Source: Laspinema olomoucense D3b (GTDB taxonomy: Bacteria; Cyanobacteriota; Cyanobacteriia; Cyanobacteriales; Laspinemataceae). Taken from it: a stretch of DNA of 64,000 bases. Below, piece by piece: positions 30,948-40,590 of this stretch. Each line of letters opens with the position of its first letter. The stretch's first letter is position 1. The notes under the pieces are model-generated. The model was given only the letters and a program-made list of their open reading frames with translations, did no database searches and had not been told where the DNA came from. The translations under genes were made by a program, and so were the position numbers. The DNA is taken from the NCBI RefSeq assembly GCF_025370785.1, contig NZ_JAMXFA010000010.1, forward strand, positions 1-64,000. Direction: 5' to 3'.

Positions 30948-32742
30948 TATTTCAGTACCTTTGTAGGGGGTTTCAGATTAAATTAATTCCAGCTATTTTT
31001 TGATTTTATTTCGGGCTTTTTCCTACCCAATCCGCCTGTCAAAGACCGGGTTTTTCCGTGAGCCTTCTTTGGAGCACAGTCTATAGCCCCAACTCCCCGG
31101 GCTAACAAGCGGGTTTGTATAGCCACACTATGCAGCATTGCGGGTTTTTGACGCCCTCCGAGTACCCAATTTTGTATCACTTCATAAAACCCACTTTATT
31201 TATCGGCCATCTCAAAACCTCAAAAATTAATTAACTAAAATCCGTCAGCCAATTCCCAACCATCCAAAATATATCCCAAAACTTAAAAACCTAGGGCTTA
31301 TTCGCTGTAAGTTTTATTAAGAGTGACTCCCCAATTGAAAGCTATTATTCAAGAAGTTTTCAAATGTTAGAGAAAGGATTTTTTTGAATTATACTTAAAC
31401 CTCATAAATTAATTAAAGTCTTACTTTGCAAAGTTTGTAAGGCTCTTGTTAAACCTTTATGGGGTAACTACTGCCTCTTACAGAAGTTGGCGCTAGGTGT
31501 AATTTAGAATCACCTCAACTAACGACTCTTTTAGGTATTCCAAATAGATAGATACTATCGGGAAAAATTTTTATATTTATGTTAAAATTATTTTTATTTT
31601 ACAAAAGTAATATCAGCTTTAAAGTTTTGTTTAAAATTTCTGAAATTGGCAACTTTTTTCCTTAAAAAAATGTCCAAGGCAAGTTAACCCTCCCTAACTT
31701 TTCTAAACTTAAAAGCTTTTATCAGAAGAGCGGAATTTCCAGGGGCGATCGCAGACTTGTAAGTGATGACTTCTAAAACCTTAATAACCGAGATTAAGAC
31801 CGATTACCGGGTTTCAATTCATGACTTTCCTTGAAGGGGATTTGTTCTCCATTCACCCTGAATTCATCAATGATGACCCCTCACCCCTCTCCCTTAACTC
31901 TTTATGGATCCATCTATTCCGGAGTTCCCTGATTTGATTGCGGCAGCAGAGGGGCGCTGTAACGACCTTTTAGGACGCCGGTACAGTGTTAGAGTCCCGG
32001 GACCAGAAACCGCCTTCCTGTAACAGATTTGTTGCATAGCAAGGGCAGATATTTGTCAAGCAACCCCGTAAGTCCCCATTTATCTCATCCTGTACCGACT
32101 TCCTCGGCCCCACCTGTTTAGTGGCTCCTCTACCTAGAGAAGGTCAGATCAATCCTATCCAGCTTGGCAAGAGTCAAGTTTTATTTCGCGCATCTATCTA
32201 TTGGCATAGATGTTCCTTAGAATCTGAAGGGCTGCTTTTTGGGACCCGGGTGCGACTGCTGCTGGTAATTCCCTAAACCCTTGCAGGGAAAGCTTTTAGG
32301 ATGTTACCCTGACTCACGATACCCCCGGAATTTCCCAGTATTTGAGAGACTCAGACTGCTTAAATGGTTAAGTATATTTGCTCAATTTGGACAAAAATAA
32401 AAAAACTTAACATTTCGTAATGATCTTGGGGACAAAGGCAGTGTATAAAGGTAACCTGAAGGGGTTGAGAAACGAAAAAAGTTAACCTGAGTATTGATTA
32501 AAAAAGGTTTTCAAGTTTCTCATACTTCTGGTAGTATTTTCTAAGATTTCTCGAAAGCGGGTGACGAAGCCCCAGTAGGGGCCAGACACAAACTTCGAGT
32601 CCAGCTTTAACAGAAACAAACGAAATTGTTGTAGTGTTGTAGCTGGGGTTAGTCGGAACCTAACAAGCTTTTTAGCTTGAGCGGGGTCAACTAAACTTGA
32701 TTGAAGCCCAAAGCAAGCCAATAAATAAAGGAGATTGAGTAC
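30948..32742. other. 1.8-kb non-coding region leading into the cpc operon
   Basis: No convincing gene on either strand. Bases 31040-31160 hold two imperfect direct repeats (minus strand ACAAACCCGC and a GGGCTATAGAC phrase akin to the cpcE-cpcF repeat). 31200-31720 is strongly AT-rich. Bases 32066-32094 resemble 15583-15614. A perfect hairpin CATCTAT/ATAGATG lies at 32191-32212. The last 300 bases are the likely promoter and long leader of cpcB. Confidence 0.5.
32444..32449 (+). promoter_or_regulatory. Candidate -10 box of the cpc promoter
   Basis: TATAAA about 290 bases before cpcB, with no clear -35 at ideal spacing. Long leaders are usual for cpcB. An AT-rich stretch with CTTAACA lies just upstream. 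A weak call by eye. Confidence 0.3.
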
Positions 32743-33261
32743 ATGCTAGACGCATTTGCAAAAGTTGTTTCGCAAGCAGACGCACGTGGCGAATTCCTGA
32801 GCACCGCCCAATTAGATGCTCTGACCAACATGGTCAAAGAAGGTAACAAGCGCTTGGATACCGTCAACCGGATCACCAGCAACGCTTCTCAAATCGTTTC
32901 TGAAGCCGCTCGTTCTCTGTTTTCGGAGCAACCCCAGCTGATCCAACCCGGTGGAAATGCTTACACCAACCGTCGTATGGCAGCTTGCTTACGCGACATG
33001 GAAATCATCCTGCGCTACGTCACCTACGCAGTCATCGCCGGTGATGCCAGCGTGTTAGACGATCGCTGCTTGAATGGTCTTCGTGAAACCTACCAAGCCC
33101 TGGGTGTTCCCGGTGGTTCCGTTGCCACTGGCGTTCAAAAAATGAAAGATGCCGCTGTCCGCATTGCCAACGATCCCGCAGGTATCACTCCTGGTGATTG
33201 CAGCGCTTTGATGTCTGAAATCGCTGGCTACTTCGATCGCGCAGCTTCTGCGGTTTCCTAG
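32743..33261 (+). CDS. cpcB: C-phycocyanin beta subunit
   Basis: Light-harvesting biliprotein of phycobilisome rods; pairs with CpcA and carries two phycocyanobilins. Chromophore cysteines are C82 (MAACLRDME) and C153 (PGDCSAL), and N72, the residue methylated in phycocyanin, is present (GGNAY). The length of 172 residues is exact for the family. A strong ribosome binding site (AAGGAGA) precedes the ATG. It is the first gene of cpcBACDEF. Codon use looks strongly biased, as expected for a very highly expressed gene. The upstream region is long and probably light- and nutrient-regulated. Confidence 0.99.
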   Translation: MLDAFAKVVSQADARGEFLSTAQLDALTNMVKEGNKRLDTVNRITSNASQIVSEAARSLFSEQPQLIQPGGNAYTNRRMAACLRDMEIILRYVTYAVIAGDASVLDDRCLNGLRETYQALGVPGGSVATGVQKMKDAAVRIANDPAGITPGDCSALMSEIAGYFDRAASAVS

Positions 33262-33392
33262 TCTAAATATTCCGACTAAAAACCCACACTATCTTTTCTT
33301 TTTAAGGATCTAGCCCTTAATTGAGCCAAGTCCTTAAAACACCAAAACCAAAGAACGAAAAATTAGTACAACCCTAGGGAGATACTGCAACG

Positions 33393-33881
33393 ATGAAAAC
33401 CCCAATTACTGAAGCAATTTCTTCTGCTGACGCTCAAGGCCGTTTCCTGGGCAACTCCGAACTGCAAGCTGTTGATGGTCGCTTCAAACGCGCTCAAGCC
33501 AGCATGGAAGCTGCTCGTGCTTTAACCACCAACGCACAACGCTTGACCGAAGGTGCTGCACAAGCTGTCTACAACAAGTTCCCCTACACCCAAACCATGC
33601 AGGGACCGAACTACGCTTCCACCGAAACCGGCAAGCAAAAGTGCTCTCGTGATATCAGCTACTACCTCCGCATGGTCACCTACTGCTTAGTTGCAGGTGG
33701 CACCGGCCCGATGGATGAGTACCTGATTGCTGGTTTGGATGAAATCAACAGCACCTTTGATTTGTCCCCCAGCTGGTACGTTGAAGCCCTCAAGTACATC
33801 AAAGGCAATCATGGCCTCAGCGGACAAGCTGCTGTTGAAGCTAACACCTACATCGACTACGCAATCAATGCTCTGAGCTAA
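33393..33881 (+). CDS. cpcA: C-phycocyanin alpha subunit
   Basis: Alpha partner of CpcB in phycobilisome rods, with one phycocyanobilin on C84 (KQKCSRDI). The protein is 162 residues, full length, beginning MKTPITEAI as in known CpcA. It is 131 bases downstream of cpcB and co-transcribed. A large hairpin after the gene probably limits read-through into the linker genes, so subunits greatly outnumber linkers. Attachment of the bilin at C84 is the task of CpcE/CpcF encoded downstream. Confidence 0.99.
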   Translation: MKTPITEAISSADAQGRFLGNSELQAVDGRFKRAQASMEAARALTTNAQRLTEGAAQAVYNKFPYTQTMQGPNYASTETGKQKCSRDISYYLRMVTYCLVAGGTGPMDEYLIAGLDEINSTFDLSPSWYVEALKYIKGNHGLSGQAAVEANTYIDYAINALS

Positions 33882-33930
33882 TTGATGCATTCTTCTGGCA
33901 TCGGTCTGATTGCTTAGAACGGTAAAAGGT

Positions 33931-33997
33931 AAGATGTCCGGGGAGGTAGGCGGGTGCTGGCAGCAGGCTAGTCTCTGTTTACCTGTCCGGGCATCTT
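33931..33997 (+). terminator. Attenuator-like hairpin between cpcA and cpcC
   Basis: AAGATGTCCGG (33931-33941) pairs with CCGGGCATCTT (33987-33997), 11 base pairs with one G-T wobble. An inner GGTA/TACC pair extends it. It is followed by TTTGTATTTGTT. It probably stops most transcripts after cpcBA and lets a fraction continue into cpcCDEF. Confidence 0.65.
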
Positions 33998-34119
33998 TGT
34001 ATTTGTTGAAGCAGAAAAACCCCGTAATTACCGATCGCGGTATCCAGATTTTGGATGGTAAGCAAGAAAAGCACATCTAAAATCACAACAGTAAAAACTT
34101 TTTTTGGGAGAGTGTTTAG

Positions 34120-34980
34120 ATGGCAATTACAACAGCAGCATCCCGTTTGGGAACGACACCCTATGAAGATACAGGCCGGGTAGAACTGCGTCAAAATAGC
34201 AGTGAACAAGATATTGAAGCAGTGATTCGCAGCGTTTACCGCCAGGTCCTCGGGAACGATTACGTGATGAAATCCCAGCGCCTTAACAGTGCGGAATCGC
34301 TGTTAAAAAATGGCAAAATGAGCGTGCGGGATTTCGTCCGCGCTGTTGCTAAATCGGAACTTTACAAAGAAAAGTTTCTTTACCCCAATTTCCAAACCCG
34401 CGTCATTGAACTTAATTATAAACATCTGCTGGGACGCGCTCCTTATGATGAATCCGAGGTGATTTACCACCTGGATCTGTACGAAACCCACGGCTTTGAT
34501 GCAGAAATTGATTCTTACATCGATTCCCCGGAATATGAGAGCAACTTTGGGGACAATATCGTACCCTACTATCGTGGATTTGCGACCCAAAATGGTCAAA
34601 AAACCGTTGGGTTTAACCGGATGTTCCGCCTCTATCGCGGTTATGCCAACAGCGATCGCGCGCAACTCGAAGGCACCAAATCGCGCTTGATTCGCGAACT
34701 GGGCAAAAATCAAACCAATACGATTGTTGCTCCCTCCGGTGGTTCTGATGGCTGGTCCTACCGTTCTTCGGTCGATTCCTCTCCCGCAACCTGCCTCGGT
34801 GGCGCGTTTGTTGGGTTCGGAAAAGATGGCGAAGTGTTTCGCATCGAAGTCACGGGACTGCGGCAAACCGGCGTCCGTCGCAGTTGCCAAACCTTCATCG
34901 TTCCTTTCGAGAGCTTATCTACGAAAATTCAGCAAATCGTGAAGCAAGGCGGAAAAATCGCCAGCATCACGACTGCCTAA
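34120..34980 (+). CDS. cpcC: Phycocyanin-associated rod linker polypeptide
   Basis: Joins phycocyanin hexamers within phycobilisome rods. Residues about 20-155 are the phycobilisome linker domain ([43 protein letters not shown]). Residues about 225-284 are a CpcD-like domain ([31 protein letters not shown]). At 286 residues it is the usual size of the 32-kDa rod linker. Only one cpcC copy is present. It follows the cpcA hairpin, so lower expression than cpcBA is expected. Confidence 0.96.
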   Translation: MAITTAASRLGTTPYEDTGRVELRQNSSEQDIEAVIRSVYRQVLGNDYVMKSQRLNSAESLLKNGKMSVRDFVRAVAKSELYKEKFLYPNFQTRVIELNYKHLLGRAPYDESEVIYHLDLYETHGFDAEIDSYIDSPEYESNFGDNIVPYYRGFATQNGQKTVGFNRMFRLYRGYANSDRAQLEGTKSRLIRELGKNQTNTIVAPSGGSDGWSYRSSVDSSPATCLGGAFVGFGKDGEVFRIEVTGLRQTGVRRSCQTFIVPFESLSTKIQQIVKQGGKIASITTA

Positions 34981-35167
34981 TTTAGGATAACGTCTCAGAC
35001 AGCCCACAGGACGGCAACTGCCATGAGCGCTACCGGATTAATCCCTCCGAAATATTTCCCAGGGCACGGGTGAAATATTCCAGATTAAATCTGGCATAAG
35101 CTTGAAGGCGATCGCCTGTGGGTTAATCCACCCAGTTAATCTACACTAAAGGAGCTAGTCAAATCAA

Positions 35168-35437
35168 ATGTTAGGTCAAGTTGCAGGCTTTAATCAATCC
35201 AATACCAGCGCAGGCAATCGTTTTTTTCGCTATGAAGTGACCGGATTGCGTCAAACCGACGAAAGCGATCAGAGCAACTACTCGATCCGCAAGAGTGGCA
35301 GTGTGTTTATGACTGTTCCCTACAACCGCATGAACGAAGAAATGCAGCGGATTACCCGTCTGGGTGGAAAAATTGTCAGCATTCACCCCTTGAACGTTCA
35401 CGGTGAGCAAGAGACTCATGAAGGAGAAGGGGAATAG
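35168..35437 (+). CDS. cpcD: Small rod-capping linker
   Basis: Caps the distal end of phycocyanin rods and so fixes rod length. The CpcD domain (residues 18-74) resembles the C-terminal domain of CpcC just upstream: [38 protein letters not shown]. The protein is 89 residues with an acidic His/Glu-rich tail. AAGGAG precedes the ATG. It is fourth in the cpc operon. Confidence 0.96.
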   Translation: MLGQVAGFNQSNTSAGNRFFRYEVTGLRQTDESDQSNYSIRKSGSVFMTVPYNRMNEEMQRITRLGGKIVSIHPLNVHGEQETHEGEGE

Positions 35438-35479
35438 GTTAGAATCTCTAATCTGTTAGCCCAATCCAGTTTTTAACTC

Positions 35480-36325
35480 ATGTGGGACAATCTTGAATCA
35501 GGCTCACCGGCCCCTCCAGCAGGGGACGGTGAGACTTTAACTGTAGAGGTGGCGATCGCCAATTTGCGCCACGAAGACTTGAGCTTGCGTTACTACGCCG
35601 CTTGGTGGATTGGCCGATTTGGGGTTCGCGAACCAGCGGCGATCGATGCTTTGCTGGATTTGTTATCCGAAGAGGGGGATAAAACCGAGGCGGGTGGATA
35701 TCCCCTGCGCCGCAATGCTGCCCGCGCCTTGGGCAAAGTTGGGGACGATCGCGCCGTTCCTGCCCTGATTGAGTGCTTAAACTGCTCCGATTATTATGTC
35801 CGGGAAGCCGCAGCCGAGAGTTTGGAACGACTCGGCGATCGCAGCGCCATTCCGGCCCTGATGGAATTACTTGCCGGGGGCCTCACCGCAGCGGTCCAGG
35901 TGACGGGAAAACCCCACCTCACCCAACCCTACGATACGATTTTAGAAGCGTTGGGAACCCTGCAAGCCACAGAAGCAATTCCCCTGATTCAACCCTTTCT
36001 GGAGCATTCTTTTCCTCGGGTGCAATATTCTGCCGCCCGGGCGATGTATCAACTGACTGGGGAAGGGGGGTATGCAGAACGCTTAATCCAAGCTTTGCAG
36101 GGAAAAGATTTGCAACTGCGGCGATCGGCCCTGTTGGATTTGGGGGCGATCGCCTATTTACCCGCCGCTAAAGCAATTTCTCAAACCTTGGCGGAAAATA
36201 GCATCAAATTGATTGCTCTTAAAGGACTCATTGAGCATCATCTGACCCTGAATCATCCTGATGCCGCCCCGGATTTATCCCCAGATTTAATTGAAGTGAT
36301 GAATCTGATGGATAGTCTGTTGTAG
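35480..36325 (+). CDS. cpcE: Phycocyanobilin lyase subunit alpha
   Basis: With CpcF, attaches phycocyanobilin to C84 of CpcA. It is built of HEAT/PBS_HEAT repeats (PLRRNAARALGKVGDDRAVPALIECL; VREAAAESLERLGDRSAIPALMELL; VQYSAARAMYQLTGE), with the YYAAWWIGRFG start typical of CpcE. The length of 281 residues is normal. It lies 42 bases after cpcD. The spacer that follows is filled with dispersed repeats, which may weaken co-expression with cpcF. Confidence 0.95.
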   Translation: MWDNLESGSPAPPAGDGETLTVEVAIANLRHEDLSLRYYAAWWIGRFGVREPAAIDALLDLLSEEGDKTEAGGYPLRRNAARALGKVGDDRAVPALIECLNCSDYYVREAAAESLERLGDRSAIPALMELLAGGLTAAVQVTGKPHLTQPYDTILEALGTLQATEAIPLIQPFLEHSFPRVQYSAARAMYQLTGEGGYAERLIQALQGKDLQLRRSALLDLGAIAYLPAAKAISQTLAENSIKLIALKGLIEHHLTLNHPDAAPDLSPDLIEVMNLMDSLL

Positions 36326-36702
36326 GTCTGTAAAAACCTACACCCTGAAGGGTGGGGCTACATGGACAAAGCCCGCCTGCGCGGGCTATAGACAGACTTT
36401 TGATAAGGTCTGTAAAAACCTACACCCTGAAGGGTCTGGCTCCACGAACAAAGCCCGCGCAGGCGGGCTATAGAGTAAAAACCTACACCCTGAAGGGTCT
36501 GGCTCCACGAACAAAGCCCGCGCAGGCGGGCTATAGAGAAAACAGACTGGTAATACCAAAGCGGGTTGTTAAAAATGGATTTTCTGTTGTAGCCTGCGGA
36601 GGCAGGCTACCCTTCGGGAAGCCGCTAGCGCGTCTACGTCCGTAGAGCCAGACCCTTTCCTTACGGAACGCTACGCGAACAGGGTGCGGGTTTTTATAGA
36701 CC
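36326..36702. repeat. Cluster of dispersed GC-hairpin repeats between cpcE and cpcF
   Basis: Three direct copies of about 65 bases (36326-36392, 36407-36474, 36476-36540), each with TAAAAACCTACACCCTGAAG and a hairpin such as AGCCCGC-GCAG-GCGGGCT. Copies 2 and 3 are almost identical. A degenerate inverted copy lies at 36646-36702 (AGCCAGACCCT ... GTTTTTATAGACC). Between them, 36590-36640 carries a GCCTGC/GCAGGC hairpin and a CCTTCGGGAAGCCGCTAGCG phrase. A related sequence occurs at 4535-4576. Open frames across the copies (e.g. plus strand 36352-36645) are translations of repeats, not genes. Confidence 0.85.
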
Positions 36703-36791
36703 TATCACGACCGGATTCCTTATAATCTCCGGATGCATTAGTCTCGATTAAAATTAAATCCCATTCATACAACAGCGCTCAAGCCGTTCTC

Positions 36792-37445
36792 ATGACTGAA
36801 AACGCCGGACTCACCCCACTGATTAAAGCCGTTGAAGAGGCAGACTCCGCAGAAGGTTTAACCAAAGCCTTATGGAAATTAGCCCAAGCGCGATCGCCCG
36901 AAGCCATTCCCACCTTAATCGAAGCCCTAGGTTTCAATAACCCCGGTGCCGCCGTTGCGGGAGTCGAGGGACTGATTGCCCTCGGGGAAGTCGCCGTTGT
37001 CCCCCTGTTGCAACAACTGGATGGGTTCAATTATGGGGCCAGAGCCTGGGCGCTACGCGCTTTAGCCAAAATTGGCGACCCCCGGGGATTAGAGTTACTC
37101 TTAGACACCGCCGCCCATGATTTTGCTCTGAGCGTGCGTCGTGCAGCAGCAAGCGGTTTGGGGAATATCCTCTGGGAAAACATGGACCCCGAGGAAAGGG
37201 CGACGGCCCAAGAGAAGGTGTATCAGACCCTTTTGGAAGTGCTGCAAGATCCAGAATGGGTAGTGCGCTATGGGGCGATCGTGGGAATGCAAGGACTCGC
37301 CACGGCAGCGGTATCTAATTCGCCCATGTGGTTGCGTCAACTTTTGACCCAGTTGAGCGATCGGGCAAAATCCGATGAAGAGTTAGTGGTGCGTGCTCGG
37401 GCTCAACTGGCTTATCAGCAATTACAAAACACCACCCCCGCTTAA
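36792..37445 (+). CDS. cpcF: Phycocyanobilin lyase subunit beta
   Basis: Partner of CpcE in the heterodimeric lyase for CpcA C84. It is 217 residues and rich in HEAT-like repeats (EAIPTLIEALGFNNPGAAVAGVEGL; ARAWALRALAKIGDPRGLELLLDTA; DFALSVRRAAASGLGNI). It is the last gene of the cpc cluster, separated from cpcE by about 470 bases of repeats, so it may have its own promoter. A small convergent gene ends 7 bases after it. No cpcG rod-core linker is found nearby. Confidence 0.95.
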   Translation: MTENAGLTPLIKAVEEADSAEGLTKALWKLAQARSPEAIPTLIEALGFNNPGAAVAGVEGLIALGEVAVVPLLQQLDGFNYGARAWALRALAKIGDPRGLELLLDTAAHDFALSVRRAAASGLGNILWENMDPEERATAQEKVYQTLLEVLQDPEWVVRYGAIVGMQGLATAAVSNSPMWLRQLLTQLSDRAKSDEELVVRARAQLAYQQLQNTTPA

Positions 37446-37452
37446 AAACCGC

Positions 37453-37638
37453 TTACTTCCCCGAAGAACCCGAATCCTCAGAGGGTTCCCGCAAAAATGC
37501 CTGAAACAGACTCCAGAGGGTGGAGAGTAAGCCCGTCCCTAAAACCAGCAGCATCAAAGCCGATAATGCGCCAAAGGGAGAAAGGACAGCGATGAGTAAC
37601 AGGCCAAATATGAATAGAGTAATGATAGGCTGATTCAT
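37453..37638 (-). CDS. Small hydrophobic membrane protein
   Basis: A 61-residue protein with two adjacent hydrophobic stretches (about residues 5-20 and 22-48) and a short charged Ser-rich C-terminus (REPSEDSGSSGK). The function is unknown. It converges on cpcF with a 7-base gap, so transcripts may overlap at their ends. The clear bipartite membrane pattern and the fit between neighbours support it as a real gene. Confidence 0.65.
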   Translation of the reverse strand: MNQPIITLFIFGLLLIAVLSPFGALSALMLLVLGTGLLSTLWSLFQAFLREPSEDSGSSGK

Positions 37639-37748
37639 GGGACCGGATTGCTCCTGTACTGACTCGATACCCTTACTGTATCCACTCCGATTGGCTGCTG
37701 ACCTCTTTCTTTGTAATGAGATTTAATCCACCCTTGGGTTTTTTTCCC

Positions 37749-38474
37749 TTACATCGGGTTGAGAGTCTTCGTGCATAAATAGGTAGCCATCACGCCATCC
37801 TCGATCCGCTGACTGGTGATGCTAAATCCATTCCGAGACAACAAACCCTCAAAAATCCAGTCATAAGTCGAAAATTCATCCCGGAAATGTCCTTGCGCAT
37901 CTTCCCGCAGAAAATCGCCCCCGGCTGCTGCCTGTTTTTCAATAAAAGCCGCGATATTGTCCAGGGAATGATGCTCACTGATAATCACATCGTGAATATA
38001 AAACTGACCCCCCGGTTTGAGCATCCGATTCATCCGCCCTAAGGCGATGCCTTTCCAGAAATCCGGCAGGTGGTGGAATGCAAAAGTTGTGGTAATCGCA
38101 TCTACCGAGTTTTCGGGATGTTCGTAGGACAGAAATCCCCCATGACAAAAGGTAATAATATTTGAGACTCCCGCTTGAGCGGCTTTGGTTTTGGCATATT
38201 CCAGCATTGTCGGGGAAACATCTACCGCATAAACCTTAAGCCCACGAATGGCAGCTTGAATCGCAAAGGTGCCGGTCCCCGCCCCAAAATCAATGACTAC
38301 ATCGTTTATGTTGAGGGCGAGTAAATCAAGGACGGCATTGCTTTCTTGCTCAATATCTCGGAAATCCGCATGACTGGAATCATACATCTCAACTTCCGTG
38401 GGAATGCCATAGTCTTTGCCGACTTGCTGGAACTCATCGTATTGCCAGGGTAAAGGAATTTGCATTTTGCTCAT
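37749..38474 (-). CDS. Class I SAM-dependent methyltransferase
   Basis: A Rossmann-fold methyltransferase of unknown substrate. SAM motif I is VIDFGAGTGTFAIQAA (about residues 63-78), followed by VYAVDVSPTMLEYA and the post-motif TTFAFHHLPDFWKGIAL. The pattern resembles UbiE/Methyltransf_25 enzymes that act on small molecules. I chose ATG 38474 (MSKMQIPLPWQYDEF); an in-frame GTG at 38510 adds 12 residues. No membrane segment is present. It is monocistronic in appearance and divergent from tRNA-Thr. Confidence 0.85.
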   Translation of the reverse strand: MSKMQIPLPWQYDEFQQVGKDYGIPTEVEMYDSSHADFRDIEQESNAVLDLLALNINDVVIDFGAGTGTFAIQAAIRGLKVYAVDVSPTMLEYAKTKAAQAGVSNIITFCHGGFLSYEHPENSVDAITTTFAFHHLPDFWKGIALGRMNRMLKPGGQFYIHDVIISEHHSLDNIAAFIEKQAAAGGDFLREDAQGHFRDEFSTYDWIFEGLLSRNGFSITSQRIEDGVMATYLCTKTLNPM

Positions 38475-38722
38475 GTTATGTGTAGAACGTTCAGGACTAC
38501 TCAAATCCACGAACAGGTGCTAGAACACAGAAGGCAAAGAAGGGATTACAGACTCAGCCACTGTCAAATAGAGCCGGGGGTGGGGCATCGTTGCTGTTCT
38601 CCTCATGTACCGGAGTCCGTGGAGAGATATGGGGATTATAACCCAAGGGTCTGATTCCTTCTAAAAAAGTCCGGTAGAGGGGTTGCAAAACTGCCCCAAG
38701 CTTTGGTAAAGTTAAAACTCAT

Positions 38723-38795
38723 GCTGGTGTAGCTCAGTTGGTAGAGCAACGCACTTGTAATGCGTGGGTCGCGGGTTCAACTCCTGTCACCAGCT
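38723..38795 (+). tRNA. tRNA-Thr (anticodon TGT)
   Basis: A full cloverleaf is visible. The acceptor stem is GCTGGTG/CACCAGC, and the D-arm contains AGCTCAGTTGGTAGAGC. The anticodon stem ACGCA/TGCGT encloses the loop CTTGTAA with anticodon TGT. The T-arm reads GCGGGTTCAACTCCTGT. CCA is not encoded. Confidence 0.97.
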
Positions 38796-38830
38796 TTAAC
38801 TCAAAAATTTCTGGCTTCGTCAGAAGAGAT

Positions 38831-38858
38831 TCCCCCCTGAAAATCAGGGGGGATTTTT
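38831..38858 (+). terminator. Terminator after tRNA-Thr
   Basis: A perfect 10-base stem TCCCCCCTGA/TCAGGGGGGA with an AAA loop, followed by TTTTT. It also lies just beyond the stop of icd on the other strand, where the U-tract is absent. Confidence 0.85.
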
Positions 38859-38875
38859 AGAGGTTGGTTTGAGGT

Positions 38876-40303
38876 TTAATCGTCGAAGTGTTTAATAATC
38901 GCGTCGGCAAACTCGGAACATTTGAGGGGTTTTTCTACCGGGGGTTCCATTAAGCGAGCCAAATCGTAAGTCACCTCACGGTTAGAAATAGCTCCTCCAA
39001 TGCCTTTTTTAATCAAATCAGCGGCTTCTTGCCATCCCATATATTCCAACATCATGACGCCAGAGAGGATGACGGAACCGGGATTAATGCGATCGAGACC
39101 GGCGTGTTTCGGCGCTGTGCCGTGGGTGGCTTCAAAAATAGCACATTGGTCACCAATATTGGCCCCGGGTCCCATGCCTAATCCACCCACGATCGCCGCT
39201 GCGGCATCGGAGAGATAGTCTCCGTTTAAATTCATCGTCGCCAGAATGGAATACTCATCGGGGCGAGTTTGGATTTGCTGGAAGATACTATCGGCAATGC
39301 GGTCATTGACCATAATTTTTTCTTTCCATTTGCGATCGCCGTGAGTCTCCCAAATGGTATCTAGCACCTGCTGGACTTCCGCGCAAACCACCGCCCGTTT
39401 TTCCTCCGTCAGGGCATCATAACCCGGGTCAATCTGACGCGCATTCTCTTCAATACTCAAATCAGGATTTTTCTCTTTATTGCTCAAAATCCAAGATTCC
39501 CGTTCCGTGACGCACTCATTGCGAAACTCCGTGGTTGCTAGTTCGTAACCCCAGTCCCGGAACGCCCCTTCGGTGTACTTCATAATATTGCCCTTATGGA
39601 CCAAAGTCACCATCTGCTTGGCTTTGGGCAAGCGTAAAGCGTGTTTAATGGCACGACGAACCAAACGCTGGGAGTTGGTTTTGCTAATGGGTTTGATGCC
39701 GATGCCGGAATCCATGCGAATTTGTTTTTTCCCATGTTCTGGGGTTTGGGGAATTAATTGAGTATTGAGAATATCAATTAATTTTTCGCAGATTTCCGTA
39801 CCTGCACGCCACTCGATTCCCAGATAAATATCTTCGGTATTTTCCCGATAAACAATCACGTCCAATTGTTCGGGATGTTTGTGAGGGGAGGGGGTTCCGG
39901 GATAATATTTGCAGGGTCGGACACAGGCATAGAGGTCATGAATTTGGCGCAGGGCCACATTCAGGGAACGAATCCCGCCACCGATGGGGGTGGTTAAGGG
40001 GCCTTTGATAGCGATGCCATATTCTGCGATCGCCTTGTTGGTATCCTCGGGCAAATATTGATAAGTGCCGTACTCTTCACAGGCTTCATCACCGGCGTAG
40101 ATTTTAAACCAGCTAATTTTACGTTTGCCCCCGTAAGCTGCTTCCACCGCAGCATCGATCGCTTTTTGGGAGGCGGGCCAAATATCAACCCCCGTCCCAT
40201 CGCCGCGAATGAAGGGGATAATCGGGTTATCGGGAACAATGGGTTCACCATTTTTAAACGTCACGCGATCGCCAGTCGTCGGGGGAGTCAGTTTCTCGTA
40301 CAT
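38876..40303 (-). CDS. icd: Isocitrate dehydrogenase, NADP-dependent
   Basis: Oxidatively decarboxylates isocitrate to 2-oxoglutarate; in cyanobacteria this 2-oxoglutarate is the carbon skeleton for ammonium assimilation and a nitrogen-status signal. The 475-residue length matches cyanobacterial Icd, which is longer than the E. coli enzyme. Diagnostic segments are [14 protein letters not shown], the metal-binding [17 protein letters not shown] region, and [11 protein letters not shown] near the nucleotide site. ATG 40303 gives [14 protein letters not shown]. No NtcA site was identified with confidence. The gene appears monocistronic. Confidence 0.97.
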   Translation of the reverse strand: MYEKLTPPTTGDRVTFKNGEPIVPDNPIIPFIRGDGTGVDIWPASQKAIDAAVEAAYGGKRKISWFKIYAGDEACEEYGTYQYLPEDTNKAIAEYGIAIKGPLTTPIGGGIRSLNVALRQIHDLYACVRPCKYYPGTPSPHKHPEQLDVIVYRENTEDIYLGIEWRAGTEICEKLIDILNTQLIPQTPEHGKKQIRMDSGIGIKPISKTNSQRLVRRAIKHALRLPKAKQMVTLVHKGNIMKYTEGAFRDWGYELATTEFRNECVTERESWILSNKEKNPDLSIEENARQIDPGYDALTEEKRAVVCAEVQQVLDTIWETHGDRKWKEKIMVNDRIADSIFQQIQTRPDEYSILATMNLNGDYLSDAAAAIVGGLGMGPGANIGDQCAIFEATHGTAPKHAGLDRINPGSVILSGVMMLEYMGWQEAADLIKKGIGGAISNREVTYDLARLMEPPVEKPLKCSEFADAIIKHFDD

Positions 40304-40486
40304 AATCCACTTACGGTTAACTTGGGTTAAAGCTGAACCTTCAGCCTTTGAGTAGCGTATCAGAAGCCCTGGGATAAGCCGGTAATCAGTTTATCTTTTT
40401 CTTCCTCTATTCCCTCGGTTTGCGGGTGCAGACTTCCCCAGAATTCAAGACTGTCTGACTTATCGCTTAATTTTTCGCCAAAAAAT

Positions 40487-40520
40487 TCGGTCAGTCCCCA
40501 TTTAAAGGAACTGACCGAAC
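40487..40520 (-). terminator. Terminator of the PEP-CTERM gene
   Basis: TTCGGTCAGT and ACTGACCGAA form a perfect 10-base stem with a 14-base loop, followed on the minus strand by TTTTTT. It lies about 70 bases after the stop and isolates icd from the upstream gene. Confidence 0.8.
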
Positions 40521-40590
40521 TGATGAATTAGCTCTCCATTAATCGGACAAGGCTTCCTGAAACTTGCTCTTGTCGCGATCGCCGGTTAGA

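Noticed and set aside
36352-36645. Open frame of 97 codons with repeated peptide
   Set aside because: It is the translation of the direct DNA repeats between cpcE and cpcF; no ribosome site and no other protein features.
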